Below are positions 10,334 to 18,774 of a stretch of DNA of 64,000 nucleotides, piece by piece. Within the stretch, counting starts at the first letter, position 1, and each line of letters opens with the position of its first letter. The DNA lies in the NCBI GenBank assembly GCA_023386835.1, contig JAEWIY010000076.1:13254-77253 (forward strand), given 5' to 3'. The translations under genes and the position numbers were made by a program. The stretch is from Verrucomicrobiota bacterium. GTDB lineage: Bacteria; Verrucomicrobiota; Verrucomicrobiia; Opitutales; Opitutaceae. Below the pieces are notes generated by a model, which had not been told where the DNA came from, ran no database searches, and saw only the letters and a list, made by a program, of their open reading frames with translations.

Positions 10334-11463
10334 ACCTGCGACGCTTGACCGCTATCGCGCGGAAAGAGGCGCTGCACATCCGCCGCGACCCGCGCAGCCT
10401 GGGTTTGGCCATCGGCATTCCGCTGATGATGATCGTGCTGTTTGGATACGCCCTGACGCTCGATGTGGACCGCGTTCCGCTGGTCATCTGGGACCAAGGC
10501 AACACCCCGCTCAGTCGGGAGTTCGCGTCCCACCTCACGGGATCCCGCTACTTTGACCTCCGAGGTCAGCTGTCCAACGAGAGAGAACTGATGGACGCGA
10601 TCGACCGGCGGACGGCACTCGCTGCTGTCGTGCTCCCGCCGGACTTCGCCGACCAGCTCGGAGCGGGCCGGACTGCGCCGGTGCAGGTCGTGCTCGACGG
10701 CTCGGACTCGAACACTGCCGCGATCGTACTCGGTTACGTGCAGTCCATCACCGCCGCATTCAACACGGCCATTGTGGTTGATCAACAACTACGCGCGGGC
10801 GTATCGCCACCAAAACCCGGGTTCGAACTGCGGCCGCGCGTCTGGTTTAACGCTGATCTCGAGTCGAAGAACTTCATCATCCCAGGCCTGATCGCAGTGA
10901 TCCTCGGCCTCATCGCTGCCCTGCTGACCTCGCTCACCGTCGCAGGCGAATGGGAACGCGGCACGATGGAGCAGTTGATCGCCACGCCCGTGACGGCGTC
11001 TGAACTGATTCTCGGCAAGTTGCTGCCCTATCTGGTGATTGGCCTGTTCGACGTCCTGCTCGCGGTCGTCATGGCGGTGGAGCTCTTTGACGTTCCCCTG
11101 CGGGGCAGTGTGGTCCTGCTCTTCAGCATGGCCGCCGTGTTCCTCGTCGGCACCCTCGCCCAGGGCATTCTGATCAGCACGCTGGCGCGACAGCAGTTGC
11201 TGGCGAGTCAGCTCGCCATGGTGTCCACGTTTCTGCCGGCCTTCCTGCTCTCCGGCTTTATGTTCGCGATCGAGAACATGCCGGCCCCGGTCCAGGCGAT
11301 CACCTACATCGTGCCGGCTCGTTACTTCGTGGCCCTCGTCAAAGGGATCTATCTACGCGGCGTTGGTTTGGAGACACTTTGGAGTGATGCCGTCTTCCTC
11401 ATCATTTTCGCCATCATCGTGACAACCTTGGCCATTCGCGCATTCCGGAAACGCATCCTCTGA
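10330..11463 (+). CDS. ybhS: ABC-2 type permease, YbhS-like
   Basis: This 377-residue ABC-2 permease has one N-terminal helix (about 25-43, following RRDPRSLGLAIGIPLMM). A periplasmic domain of ~130 residues follows, then five C-terminal helices from about residue 180. The motifs FIIPGLIAVIL, ERGTMEQLIATPV and SGFMFAIENMP are typical of the YbhS/YbhR/YhhJ family. It is translationally coupled to the ATPase upstream. With the next gene it probably forms the heterodimeric channel. In E. coli this system affects sensitivity to cefoperazone and chloramphenicol; the substrate here is not readable. Confidence 0.92.
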   Translation: MNLRRLTAIARKEALHIRRDPRSLGLAIGIPLMMIVLFGYALTLDVDRVPLVIWDQGNTPLSREFASHLTGSRYFDLRGQLSNERELMDAIDRRTALAAVVLPPDFADQLGAGRTAPVQVVLDGSDSNTAAIVLGYVQSITAAFNTAIVVDQQLRAGVSPPKPGFELRPRVWFNADLESKNFIIPGLIAVILGLIAALLTSLTVAGEWERGTMEQLIATPVTASELILGKLLPYLVIGLFDVLLAVVMAVELFDVPLRGSVVLLFSMAAVFLVGTLAQGILISTLARQQLLASQLAMVSTFLPAFLLSGFMFAIENMPAPVQAITYIVPARYFVALVKGIYLRGVGLETLWSDAVFLIIFAIIVTTLAIRAFRKRIL

Positions 11464-11465
11464 CC

Positions 11466-12593
11466 ATGTGGGAACGGATCCTCGCACTGCTTCGCAAAGA
11501 GTTCCGCTCGGTCTTTCGGGACCCGCGCATGCGGCTGGTGATCTTTGGCGTGCCGGTGCTGCAGACGTTGATTTTTGGATACGCGGTGACGATGGATGTT
11601 CGGCACGTCCGGCTGGCCGTCGTGGACCACGACCAGACGCCCGCCAGCCGTGAGTTGATCGCGGCGTTTACGGGTTCGGACTATTTTGATGCCGTGCTCG
11701 AGACGCCCCGGTTTGAAGAGGCTCAACAAGGGATGGATGCCGCACGCGCCGCGGCGATCCTCCAGATCAACGCCGGCTTTGCTGATGCCCTGCGGGGACG
11801 GCGGCCGGTTGCGGTCCAGCTGATTGTCGACGGGTCCGACTCCAACACGGCGCGGCTGGTGCTCAACTACAGCGCGGTGATCGCGCAAGGTTACAGTCGT
11901 GAGCTCCTGCTGCAGGCCACCGAACGGGCAGGCGGACGCGTCGTCGCCGGACAGGTCGATCTGCGCCCACGCGCGTGGTTCAATCCCAACTTGGAAAGCC
12001 GCCACTACTTCGTCCCCGGAGTGATGGCAGTACTGGTGATGTTGATCAGCCTGATGCTGACCAGCATGGCGATCGTACGGGAGAAAGAGGCCGGCACGAT
12101 CGAGCAAGTCATGGTGACGCCAATACGCCCCATCGAGTTCATCCTGGGGAAATTCGCGCCGTTCGTCGTGATTGGTTTCGCCGACGTGGTGCTCGTCACG
12201 CTGGTCGGCGTGTTCTGGTTCGGCGTGCCAATCCGCGGGAGCTTCCTCTTCCTTCTGCTGGGGTCCGGTTGTTTCCTCCTCAGCACGCTCGGAATCGGGC
12301 TCTTCATCTCAACAGTCAGCGAGACGCAGCAGCAGGCCATGATGACCACGTTCTTCATTTTCTATCCGGCCATGCTGCTGTCGGGCTTCATCTATCCGAT
12401 CTCCAACATGCCGGAAGCGATCCAGTGGCTCACGCTGCTGGATCCGCTCCGTTACTACCTCGTGATCATCCGCGGGGTTTTTCTCAAAGGAGTCGGGTTC
12501 GATGTCCTCTGGCCGCAGCTCGCCGGACTGGTAGCCCTCGGCACCTTCTTCATGGCCTTCGCGGTCCGCCGGTTCCGAAAAGCTCAGGTCTAG
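11466..12593 (+). CDS. ybhR: ABC-2 type permease, YbhR-like
   Basis: This 375-residue permease has the same plan as its neighbour: an N-terminal helix after FRDPRMRLVIFGVPV, a periplasmic domain, then helices from about 180. Motifs are HYFVPGVMAVL, EKEAGTIEQVMVTPI and SGFIYPISNMPEAIQW. It starts 2 bp after the YbhS-like stop and closes the operon. The two permeases are paralogues and probably pair with the two split ATPases. The next gene is 149 bp away and unrelated. Confidence 0.92.
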   Translation: MWERILALLRKEFRSVFRDPRMRLVIFGVPVLQTLIFGYAVTMDVRHVRLAVVDHDQTPASRELIAAFTGSDYFDAVLETPRFEEAQQGMDAARAAAILQINAGFADALRGRRPVAVQLIVDGSDSNTARLVLNYSAVIAQGYSRELLLQATERAGGRVVAGQVDLRPRAWFNPNLESRHYFVPGVMAVLVMLISLMLTSMAIVREKEAGTIEQVMVTPIRPIEFILGKFAPFVVIGFADVVLVTLVGVFWFGVPIRGSFLFLLLGSGCFLLSTLGIGLFISTVSETQQQAMMTTFFIFYPAMLLSGFIYPISNMPEAIQWLTLLDPLRYYLVIIRGVFLKGVGFDVLWPQLAGLVALGTFFMAFAVRRFRKAQV

Positions 12594-12742
12594 GAAGCAT
12601 GCGCCGGCGTCCCGGGGGAAAGCCCTCAGGCGGGCGGCAACTCACTACGCCGGGCGGGCAAACATTCCCTAACGTTATCGCAAGATAAGCGCAGGTTGGC
12701 CGACCGCTTGGCCGATCTAGGAGTGTATTTCAGAAACTCTAG

Positions 12743-14377
12743 ATGAAGACTACGCTTACGCTGGGCGCACGGCTGGCCGTGCTGGTCGCTTTGTTGGGAT
12801 CGTTCCTGATCGCCAGCACCGTGCTGACTCAAGTTGCGATCCGTCGCACGGACGGTCGCTATAGTGAACTGCTGGATACAACCTCGAAGCGGCTGAACGT
12901 CCTGCAGAACATCGCGCTGGATCTGGTCGACCAGCGTGGAGCCGTGTTCGAGGCGTTCTACACCCAGGACACCGCTGTGGCGGCTTCGAATCACGAGCGC
13001 TTCAAGAAAGCCGGTGCCCGGATCACCGAACACTACGCGGAGATCGACGCGTTGCCGGTGGAACCGCGCCTGGAGGCGCTGCGCCGCGGCGTTGAACAGG
13101 CCCGTGGACCGTTTCAGGCCGCGAGCCAGCACCTTTTTGAAACTTTGAAACAGGGCGATCACACCGCCGCCGAGAACATTCTCGTGACCGAGTTCCGTCC
13201 GGCGATCACCACCTACATCGAGGCCCAGACTCATCTGGCGGAGCAAACGGAAGTCGTCGGCAACGACCTGAGTGAGGCCACCTCGGCCGCGAGCGAAACC
13301 TTCGCCTTCTGGAGTCTGATCATCGGGGTGGCCGCGTGCGCCATCGGGGCGTGTGTCGGCGTGCTGATCGCGCGCAATCTCGTGCGCCTGGTCAAAAACC
13401 TGGCCGGGCAACTGTCCGCCGCGGCGGATCAGACGGCCAGTGCGTCGAGTCAGGTCGCCGCGTCCAGCCAGTCGCTGGCCAACGGCGCGAGCGAACAGGC
13501 CGCCGGCATCGAAGAAGTCAGCGCGACCATCGAGCAGACAGCCGGGCTTTCGCGCCAGAATTCAGAGAACGCGGAGCGGGCGCGACAGCTTTCGCAGGCC
13601 GCACGGGAAATCACCGAGACCGGCGCGCAGCAGATGCGCGACCTGAACGTGGCGATGGAGGCGATCAAGGGCGCCGGCAGCGACATTTCGCGGATCATCA
13701 AGACCATCGACGAGATCGCCTTTCAGACGAACATCCTCGCGCTGAACGCCGCGGTGGAAGCGGCCCGCGCGGGTGAGTACGGCGCCGGGTTTGCCGTCGT
13801 GGCCGATGAGGTGCGCAACCTCGCCCAGCGTGCGGCCCAGGCCGCCCGCGAGACCGCGGAACTGATCGAGAACTCCGTGACCAAGAGCGATCAGGGCGGC
13901 GAGCTGACCAAGCAGGTCGGCCACAGCCTCGACAACATCCTCCAGCAGATCCGCGAAGTGGATACACTGGTGGCGCAGATCGCAACGGCCTCCAAGGAGC
14001 AGTCGACCGGCGTGACGCAGGTCAACGTGGCGATGTCGCAATTCGACAAGACCACGCAGGGCGCGGCCGCTCACGCGGAAGAAACCGCCAGCGCCGCCGA
14101 GGAACTCTCCGCCCAAGCGGTCGAGTTGCAGGCGATCTCCGGCCGCCTCAGCGCACTGGTCTCGAAGAAGGCAATCACTCCCTCCGCTGCCGCCACCACC
14201 CGCGCCCCCGCCACGTTTGTGCCGGCCGCGACGCCCGTGTCCGTGCAGCCGACGCGGCCGGTCCGGACGCGCGTCGAGCGGGCGTCCGAGGCGCCGCTAC
14301 ACTTCAAGCCCGCCCCGTACAGCCCCGCGCTCGACCGCGAGCGCAATGGGGTTGAACTGACGGTGAACGGTCGTTGA
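12743..14377 (+). CDS. methyl-accepting chemotaxis protein without a clear HAMP domain
   Basis: This 544-residue chemoreceptor has a first helix at about 8-30 and a periplasmic four-helix-type sensor at about 31-185. A second helix lies at about 189-211 and a long cytoplasmic coiled coil at about 214-478. The conserved signalling tip begins at Asp323 (DEIAFQTNILALNAAVEAAR) and ends near VVADEVRNLAQRA. The usual HAMP module after the second helix is not apparent; the chain goes almost straight into the coiled coil. The last ~65 residues are rich in Ala, Pro, Thr and Arg and carry no CheR-docking pentapeptide. No che or flagellar genes are nearby. The ATG at 12743 gives a clean membrane segment. 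Confidence 0.92.
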   Translation: MKTTLTLGARLAVLVALLGSFLIASTVLTQVAIRRTDGRYSELLDTTSKRLNVLQNIALDLVDQRGAVFEAFYTQDTAVAASNHERFKKAGARITEHYAEIDALPVEPRLEALRRGVEQARGPFQAASQHLFETLKQGDHTAAENILVTEFRPAITTYIEAQTHLAEQTEVVGNDLSEATSAASETFAFWSLIIGVAACAIGACVGVLIARNLVRLVKNLAGQLSAAADQTASASSQVAASSQSLANGASEQAAGIEEVSATIEQTAGLSRQNSENAERARQLSQAAREITETGAQQMRDLNVAMEAIKGAGSDISRIIKTIDEIAFQTNILALNAAVEAARAGEYGAGFAVVADEVRNLAQRAAQAARETAELIENSVTKSDQGGELTKQVGHSLDNILQQIREVDTLVAQIATASKEQSTGVTQVNVAMSQFDKTTQGAAAHAEETASAAEELSAQAVELQAISGRLSALVSKKAITPSAAATTRAPATFVPAATPVSVQPTRPVRTRVERASEAPLHFKPAPYSPALDRERNGVELTVNGR

Positions 14378-14507
14378 GCCAGCCGCGTCCTCCCCATCCG
14401 GACGATGCGCAGACGCGCTGACCGGCCAAAGCTGGCTAAAACCCTGTAAGGCAGCGGCGGGCGCGGGAAATGGGCTTGCTGCCCATGCCCGGGTCGCCTG
14501 CCTCAAC

Positions 14508-14513
14508 AGGAGG
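14508..14513 (+). promoter_or_regulatory. strong ribosome binding site that fixes the GH3 start
   Basis: AGGAGG lies four bases before the ATG at 14518. This selects that start over an in-frame ATG at 14470. Confidence 0.7.
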
Positions 14514-14517
14514 TGCG

Positions 14518-16083
14518 ATGCTGGTCCCACCGAAAAAGTTGGTCGCCTTCGGTGCCGCGGTCTTGGCCGCGCGGCAGCGGCATGCCTATCGCCGGACCGG
14601 AGTAGCCAGCCGCCAACAGGAGGGAACCCGGCGGCAACTGTTGCGCGAGTTGAGTCGCACGGCGTTCGGCCGTCATTACGGCCTTTCGCCTCACCTCACG
14701 TATCCAGAGTGGCAGCAGCGCGTGCCACCACGGCGCTACGAGAACTTCCTGCCCTTCATCGAGCGGATGCGACGCGGCGAAAGCGGCGTGCTCTGGCCTG
14801 GCGCCTGCCAGCTCTTCGCTTCAACCGCCGGCACCTGCGGGACCGTCAAACAACTGCCGGTCACTCCGGCCCTGCTGGACCATTTTCACCGGGCGTGTTT
14901 CCAAACGCTGCTGCACTACCATGGGCGGGTGGCGCAGTCCGGTGTGTTCCGTGGGCGGCATCTCGTCCTTGACGGCTGGCCGGTCCCGACCGCGGCCTTT
15001 GCCGACGATCCGGCGGCAGCACCCGTCAGCCGGATTCTGGCGCGCCATCTGCCCGCGTGGGTGGAGAAGCACTACTACGAGTCGGTGCACGGCACCGTTG
15101 CTCCGACGGACGCAGAGGCCGGGGCGGTCTCAGGATCGCCGCTGAGCGAGGTGTGCGCCCTCGCCGGCCTACCCTCCAGCCTGCTGCGGTGGGCACAAAC
15201 CGCCCCCGAGCCGGGCGACCGCAGTGACGCCCCCCCAACACTGCAACACCGGTGGCCCCAGCTCGAATGCGTCTTTCATGGCGGGCTGCCGCTTGGCCCC
15301 TACGCCGAGCAACTGCGGCAAGCCGCCGGACCGGGTGTCACGTTTCATGAGGTCTTCGCTGCCACGGAGGCGTTTATCGCCACTCAGGAAGCAGAATCCG
15401 CCGCCGGCCTGCGCCTGCTGACCGACGCGGGTGTATTCTTCGAATTCATACCGCTGCCGGACTTTGAAGCCGGGCGGCTCGACGCCCTGGGTCCCAAGGC
15501 GCTTCCGATCGGCGCGATCAAGGCCAACACGGACTACGTGCTCGTCCTCACAACCCCCGGCGGGTTGTGCCGGTACGTGCTTGGGGACATCGTGCGGTTC
15601 CTGTCGGTCGACCCGCCGCGGCTGGTGTACGTTGGGCGGACCGCCCTGCAGCTCAACGCCTTCGGCGAAGCCGTGCAGGAGAAGGACGTCACCGAAGCGC
15701 TGACGACGGTTTGCCAGCGTCACAACTGGCGGATCGTCAATTTCCACGTCGCTCCGTACTTTGCCGCCCAGCCGGGCCGCGCCACGCGTGGATGCCACGA
15801 GTGGTGGATCGAACTGAAGCCGGGCACGGTGGAAACACCAACCGGCCCGGTGATCGTCCAGGAACTCGACCGGGAGCTGCGGCGCACCTGTGCCCGTTAT
15901 GAAACCCGGCGCGCCCAAGGCATCGTGGACGCGCCGGTCGCGCGACTCGTCATGCCCGGCGTATTTGAGGAATGGATGCAGGCAACCAGCCGCGGCGGCG
16001 CGCAGCACAAGGTCCCGCGCTGCCGCAGCGACCGCGTGGTGGCCGAAGACCTGTGCCGGCTGGCGCCCTACTCTGCGCATTAA
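14518..16083 (+). CDS. GH3-family acyl-adenylate-forming enzyme
   Basis: This 521-residue protein matches the GH3 (auxin-responsive) family. The nucleotide-binding loop FASTAGTCGTVKQLPVT corresponds to the S/T-rich loop of acyl-adenylating enzymes. Other family blocks are the EVFAATEAFIATQ region, TDAGVFFEFIP and CRYVLGDIVRF, plus a C-terminal cap with ELKPGTVE. Plant members join amino acids to acyl hormones. Bacterial members are widespread but mostly uncharacterised, so the acyl and amine substrates here are unknown. The protein is probably cytosolic. It stands alone, 140 bp after the chemoreceptor gene. Confidence 0.85.
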   Translation: MLVPPKKLVAFGAAVLAARQRHAYRRTGVASRQQEGTRRQLLRELSRTAFGRHYGLSPHLTYPEWQQRVPPRRYENFLPFIERMRRGESGVLWPGACQLFASTAGTCGTVKQLPVTPALLDHFHRACFQTLLHYHGRVAQSGVFRGRHLVLDGWPVPTAAFADDPAAAPVSRILARHLPAWVEKHYYESVHGTVAPTDAEAGAVSGSPLSEVCALAGLPSSLLRWAQTAPEPGDRSDAPPTLQHRWPQLECVFHGGLPLGPYAEQLRQAAGPGVTFHEVFAATEAFIATQEAESAAGLRLLTDAGVFFEFIPLPDFEAGRLDALGPKALPIGAIKANTDYVLVLTTPGGLCRYVLGDIVRFLSVDPPRLVYVGRTALQLNAFGEAVQEKDVTEALTTVCQRHNWRIVNFHVAPYFAAQPGRATRGCHEWWIELKPGTVETPTGPVIVQELDRELRRTCARYETRRAQGIVDAPVARLVMPGVFEEWMQATSRGGAQHKVPRCRSDRVVAEDLCRLAPYSAH

Positions 16084-16195
16084 CGCCCGCAAGTCCCTTC
16101 GTCCGCCCCCGCCGGGCTGGCCAATTTCGTCCAATCGTGTGCGAAAGCGGCCAACCGCGTCGCTCTTCACCGCGGTCGTTCGTGGCGACCGCAGC

Positions 16196-16212
16196 TTGGC
16201 ACGGCCAGTGCT
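16196..16212 (+). promoter_or_regulatory. sigma-54 (RpoN) promoter for a small RNA
   Basis: TTGGCACG, then four bases, then GTGCT. The invariant GG (16198-16199) and GC (16210-16211) are exactly ten bases apart. Only one base of the TTGC box differs from consensus. Start of transcription is expected near 16223. A 7-bp inverted repeat (GCGGTCG / CGACCGC, 16172-16192) sits just upstream. Confidence 0.6.
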
Positions 16213-16222
16213 AAAATAGCTC

Positions 16223-16340
16223 CGAACATTCAAAGCCCGGGCTTAGCCTGGGTCTTGGGGTAACATGGACGCCGGGCCGCAAAGCCCGGTGAGAAAATAG
16301 TGGGCCCGCCGTTAGGGGTTATCGGCGGGCCCTTATTCTT
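16223..16340 (+). ncRNA. candidate sigma-54-dependent small RNA, ~118 nt
   Basis: The span runs from the predicted start to the end of the terminator. It begins with the palindrome AAGCCCGGGCTT (16233-16244). It then has a perfect 6-bp hairpin CCGGGC-CGCAAA-GCCCGG (16272-16289), a purine-rich single-stranded GAGAAAATAG and the terminator stem. CAAAGCCCGG occurs twice (16231-16240, 16280-16289), so alternative foldings are possible. It has no coding frame and matches no RNA class I can recall. Confidence 0.5.
16302..16340 (+). terminator. intrinsic terminator
   Basis: A perfect 10-bp stem (GGGCCCGCCG / CGGCGGGCCC) with an 11-nt loop is followed by TTATTCTT. Confidence 0.85.
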
Positions 16341-16461
16341 GAGAGCTTAAGCGATCACAGCGCCACCGCAGGCGCGACCCACACGAGCTCGCGGCCACCC
16401 TGCACCGCCGTGATCGTGCGAGCACGGACCCGCGAGCGCAGGGATCCTTGCGGCAGACCCA

Positions 16462-17007
16462 TTACAGCAGCGAGCTGATGATGGGCTCGTACTCGGATTG
16501 CTCCATCGCGCCGACCTTGCGGTGCCGGATGCGTCCTTCTCGATCGATCAGGAAAGTGGTGGGGATGCCTTCCACGCCGCCAAACGCATCCACGACGTCC
16601 TGGTCACCCATGGCGATCGGATAATTGATCTTATTCCGCTCCATGAAGGTTCGAACGACTCCCGGGCCCTGCTGATCCAACGAGATGCCAACGATGACCA
16701 AACCACGGTCGCGATACTTCTCCTGCAGATCCACATACCCGGGGATCTCCTTGATGCAGGGCGGACACCAGGTCGCCCAGAAGTCGACCACCACCACCTT
16801 ACCCTTCAAATCAGCGAAGCGCACCGGCTGACCGTCCGGGCTCTGGAGCTCCCACGTCGGGGCCGCTCCGAGATCCTCCAAAGCGACCGCACCCTGCGCC
16901 CGGGAGCCTGCTTCGGCTGACGCGGACTGCTCCTGACGGCTGCATCCGAACAGGAGCGCGCTGGCTGCGATCACACCGACCCACCGGAGAAAAGAGCGCG
17001 AGATCAT
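16462..17007 (-). CDS. TlpA/ResA-like thioredoxin lipoprotein
   Basis: This 181-residue protein has a signal segment ending in the lipobox LLFGC (Cys about residue 22), so it is probably tethered on the periplasmic side. A thioredoxin fold follows: VVVVDFWATWCPPC carries the redox pair in WCPPC, and the cis-proline region is GIPTTFLID. TlpA/ResA proteins reduce disulfides outside the cytoplasm, often in cytochrome c maturation. I chose the ATG at 17007; a GTG at 17025 would add six residues. The gene follows the glycosyltransferase by 31 bp on the same strand. No cytochrome genes are adjacent. Confidence 0.88.
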   Translation of the reverse strand: MISRSFLRWVGVIAASALLFGCSRQEQSASAEAGSRAQGAVALEDLGAAPTWELQSPDGQPVRFADLKGKVVVVDFWATWCPPCIKEIPGYVDLQEKYRDRGLVIVGISLDQQGPGVVRTFMERNKINYPIAMGDQDVVDAFGGVEGIPTTFLIDREGRIRHRKVGAMEQSEYEPIISSLL

Positions 17008-17038
17008 GACACCCAACCGACGCACGCCGCGTCAGAGG

Positions 17039-18520
17039 TCAAGCCCGCGCCGGAACGGCCCGCGGAATGAGGTCGCTGGACGAGAGCGCCGCGATGCCGA
17101 GGAAACCGAGCGCCTTTAACAGCAGCACACACGCGATGTAGTCGAGATCTCGCATTTCAAAGTAGATCGCCCCGGTGAGCATGAGCGCGCCGAGGCCGAT
17201 TTCGCACAACGTGATCGTCGCAAACAGCGCCCGGCTCCGCAGTCGCCCGACGAGGCTGCGGCCGCTCACCGCGCGGCCACCCTTCGGTGTGCGGACAAAT
17301 TCCCCTCCTTCGCTGAGCAACCCTTCAATCACCGCCGCGCACAGTGTGACGCTCATCGCCAGCCCAAACGACATGACGAACGGCGCGGCCAACAGCCAAC
17401 GCACGCCCTCAAACCACTCGTGCCGCCGGAAGTATTGCCCGGTCACGTAGAACGCCACCGAAGTGCCGCCCGCCAGCACGACCACGGCCGGATTGAACCA
17501 TAACCAGGGGCCGTGCAGCTGCCCGCCCAAGAGGTACAGGTACGGGACGAAGAGGAGCGAAAAGGCCACCAGCAGTGGATGAACAAATCCGATGGTCAGA
17601 TGGCTGAACGCCTCCCATTTCACCCGGCCGGACACGTTGCTCGCGAGGACCGTCCGCAGCAGCTTGCGCGCGACCTGAATGCCACCCTTGGTCCAGCGGC
17701 GCTGCTGCGATTTGAAAGCCGTGAGATTCTCCGGCAGTTCCGACGGCACCGTGTAACGGTCGAGATAAACAAACCGCCAGCCGCGCAACTGGGCGCGATA
17801 GCTGGCGTCGAGGTCCTCCGTCACGGTATCCGACGTCCAACCACCGGCCGCCTCGAGCGCGCGGCGCCTCCAAATGCCCGCCGTGCCGTTGAAGTTGAAA
17901 AACAACTGGGACCCGGCGCGCGCGGCCTGCTCCACCACAAAATGGGCATCGAGGAACACCGCCTGGAAACGCGTCAGCAGACTCGCGTTGCGGTTGGCGA
18001 ACTCCCATCGCGCCTGGACAACGCCGACCTCCGCCGAACCAAAGTGCGGCATCAGCACCTCGAGGAAATCCGGCGCCGGCCGGAAGTCCGCGTCAAACAC
18101 CGCAAAAAACTCCGCCTCGGTGCGCTCCATGCCGTAGGCCAGCGCACCGGCCTTGTAGCCCACCCGATGCGGCCGCCGGATGTGCCGCACGACCCGCGCC
18201 TTCTCCGGATGTGCGGACAACCATCGTTCAATGATCGCCGACGTCTCGTCCGTGGAGTCGTCCAGGACTTGAATTTCCAACCGATCTTCCGCCCAGCGGA
18301 TCGCGCTCACGTGGTCGAGTAACGCCTCGACGACGAGCGGTTCATTGTAGAGTGGGCACTGGATGCAGACCTTCGGTAAATCCGCGGGCAGCGGCGGTGG
18401 CAGGGGCGCCGGGCGGCGCGACGTGCGCCAGTACAGCCAAAGCATCTTGAGCCGGTGCGCCCCGAAGAACGCGAGGCCCACGAGAGTCATTAAATACAGG
18501 GCGAGGATCAGTTCGTCCAT
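17039..18520 (-). CDS. family 2 processive glycosyltransferase, cellulose-synthase-like
   Basis: This 493-residue membrane glycosyltransferase has the full GT2 processive set: DDSTD, the metal-binding FDADFRP, the catalytic TVTEDLD and the acceptor-site QQRRW (Q-x-x-R-W). One N-terminal helix (about 5-22) and four or five C-terminal helices (from about 320) form the export channel, as in CesA/CslA-type synthases of beta-glucan or mannan chains. There is no PilZ domain in this protein and no cellulose-operon gene nearby, so the polymer is unknown. The frame is open 66 codons further upstream, but the ATG at 18520 begins directly before the first helix. Confidence 0.88.
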   Translation of the reverse strand: MDELILALYLMTLVGLAFFGAHRLKMLWLYWRTSRRPAPLPPPLPADLPKVCIQCPLYNEPLVVEALLDHVSAIRWAEDRLEIQVLDDSTDETSAIIERWLSAHPEKARVVRHIRRPHRVGYKAGALAYGMERTEAEFFAVFDADFRPAPDFLEVLMPHFGSAEVGVVQARWEFANRNASLLTRFQAVFLDAHFVVEQAARAGSQLFFNFNGTAGIWRRRALEAAGGWTSDTVTEDLDASYRAQLRGWRFVYLDRYTVPSELPENLTAFKSQQRRWTKGGIQVARKLLRTVLASNVSGRVKWEAFSHLTIGFVHPLLVAFSLLFVPYLYLLGGQLHGPWLWFNPAVVVLAGGTSVAFYVTGQYFRRHEWFEGVRWLLAAPFVMSFGLAMSVTLCAAVIEGLLSEGGEFVRTPKGGRAVSGRSLVGRLRSRALFATITLCEIGLGALMLTGAIYFEMRDLDYIACVLLLKALGFLGIAALSSSDLIPRAVPARA

Positions 18521-18774
18521 CGGTCGATTTGTTTGCCCATCACAAGGGAGCGGCACCCCGCGAAGTGGACGGCGCAGACCCAAGGCGAACCGGCCGGTTC
18601 CGCTCACCCACCGCCCGCAAACAGCGAAATTCCGTCCGCTGGCAGTCGCGCAAGCTGAACGTCCACCGGCCTTTGGAGGCACAGCCGTCCCTCGCCAGGC
18701 AGCGCCCCCCACCTCCAACCTGAGAACCCGCTAAACCCCGACACGAGGGGCCGAGCGCCGGACGGCGCGGTGCC

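Larger units (their letters stand above)
16084..16461. other. 378-bp gene-free stretch
   Basis: No convincing coding frame is present between the convergent GH3 and TlpA genes. It holds a dyad at 16172-16192, a sigma-54-type promoter at 16196-16212, palindromic and hairpin sequence at 16233-16289 and an intrinsic terminator at 16302-16340. Together these look like one small-RNA gene on the plus strand. The last ~120 bp hold nothing I recognise. Confidence 0.6.

Noticed and set aside
12686..12718. TAAG and GCCGATCT ahead of the chemoreceptor gene, like a sigma-28 promoter
   Set aside because: The two parts are about six bases too far apart for sigma-28 spacing, and the first part is only a half match.
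14466..14480. GG-N10-GC with TTGCT ahead of the GH3 gene, resembling a sigma-54 promoter
   Set aside because: The -24 part reads GGGAAA rather than TGGCAC; only the GG and the -12 part fit.
14391..14480. GGCCAAAGCTGGCTAAAACC segment with some likeness to a c-di-GMP riboswitch
   Set aside because: The order and spacing of conserved blocks do not match, and no terminator or masked ribosome site is formed.
16231..16300. CGCAAAGCC-like segment, reminiscent of the c-di-GMP-I (GEMM) riboswitch
   Set aside because: The GEMM core (GCACAGGGCAAACC, the CCTAAACC helix and the GGTAGG part) is absent and no gene follows in that direction.
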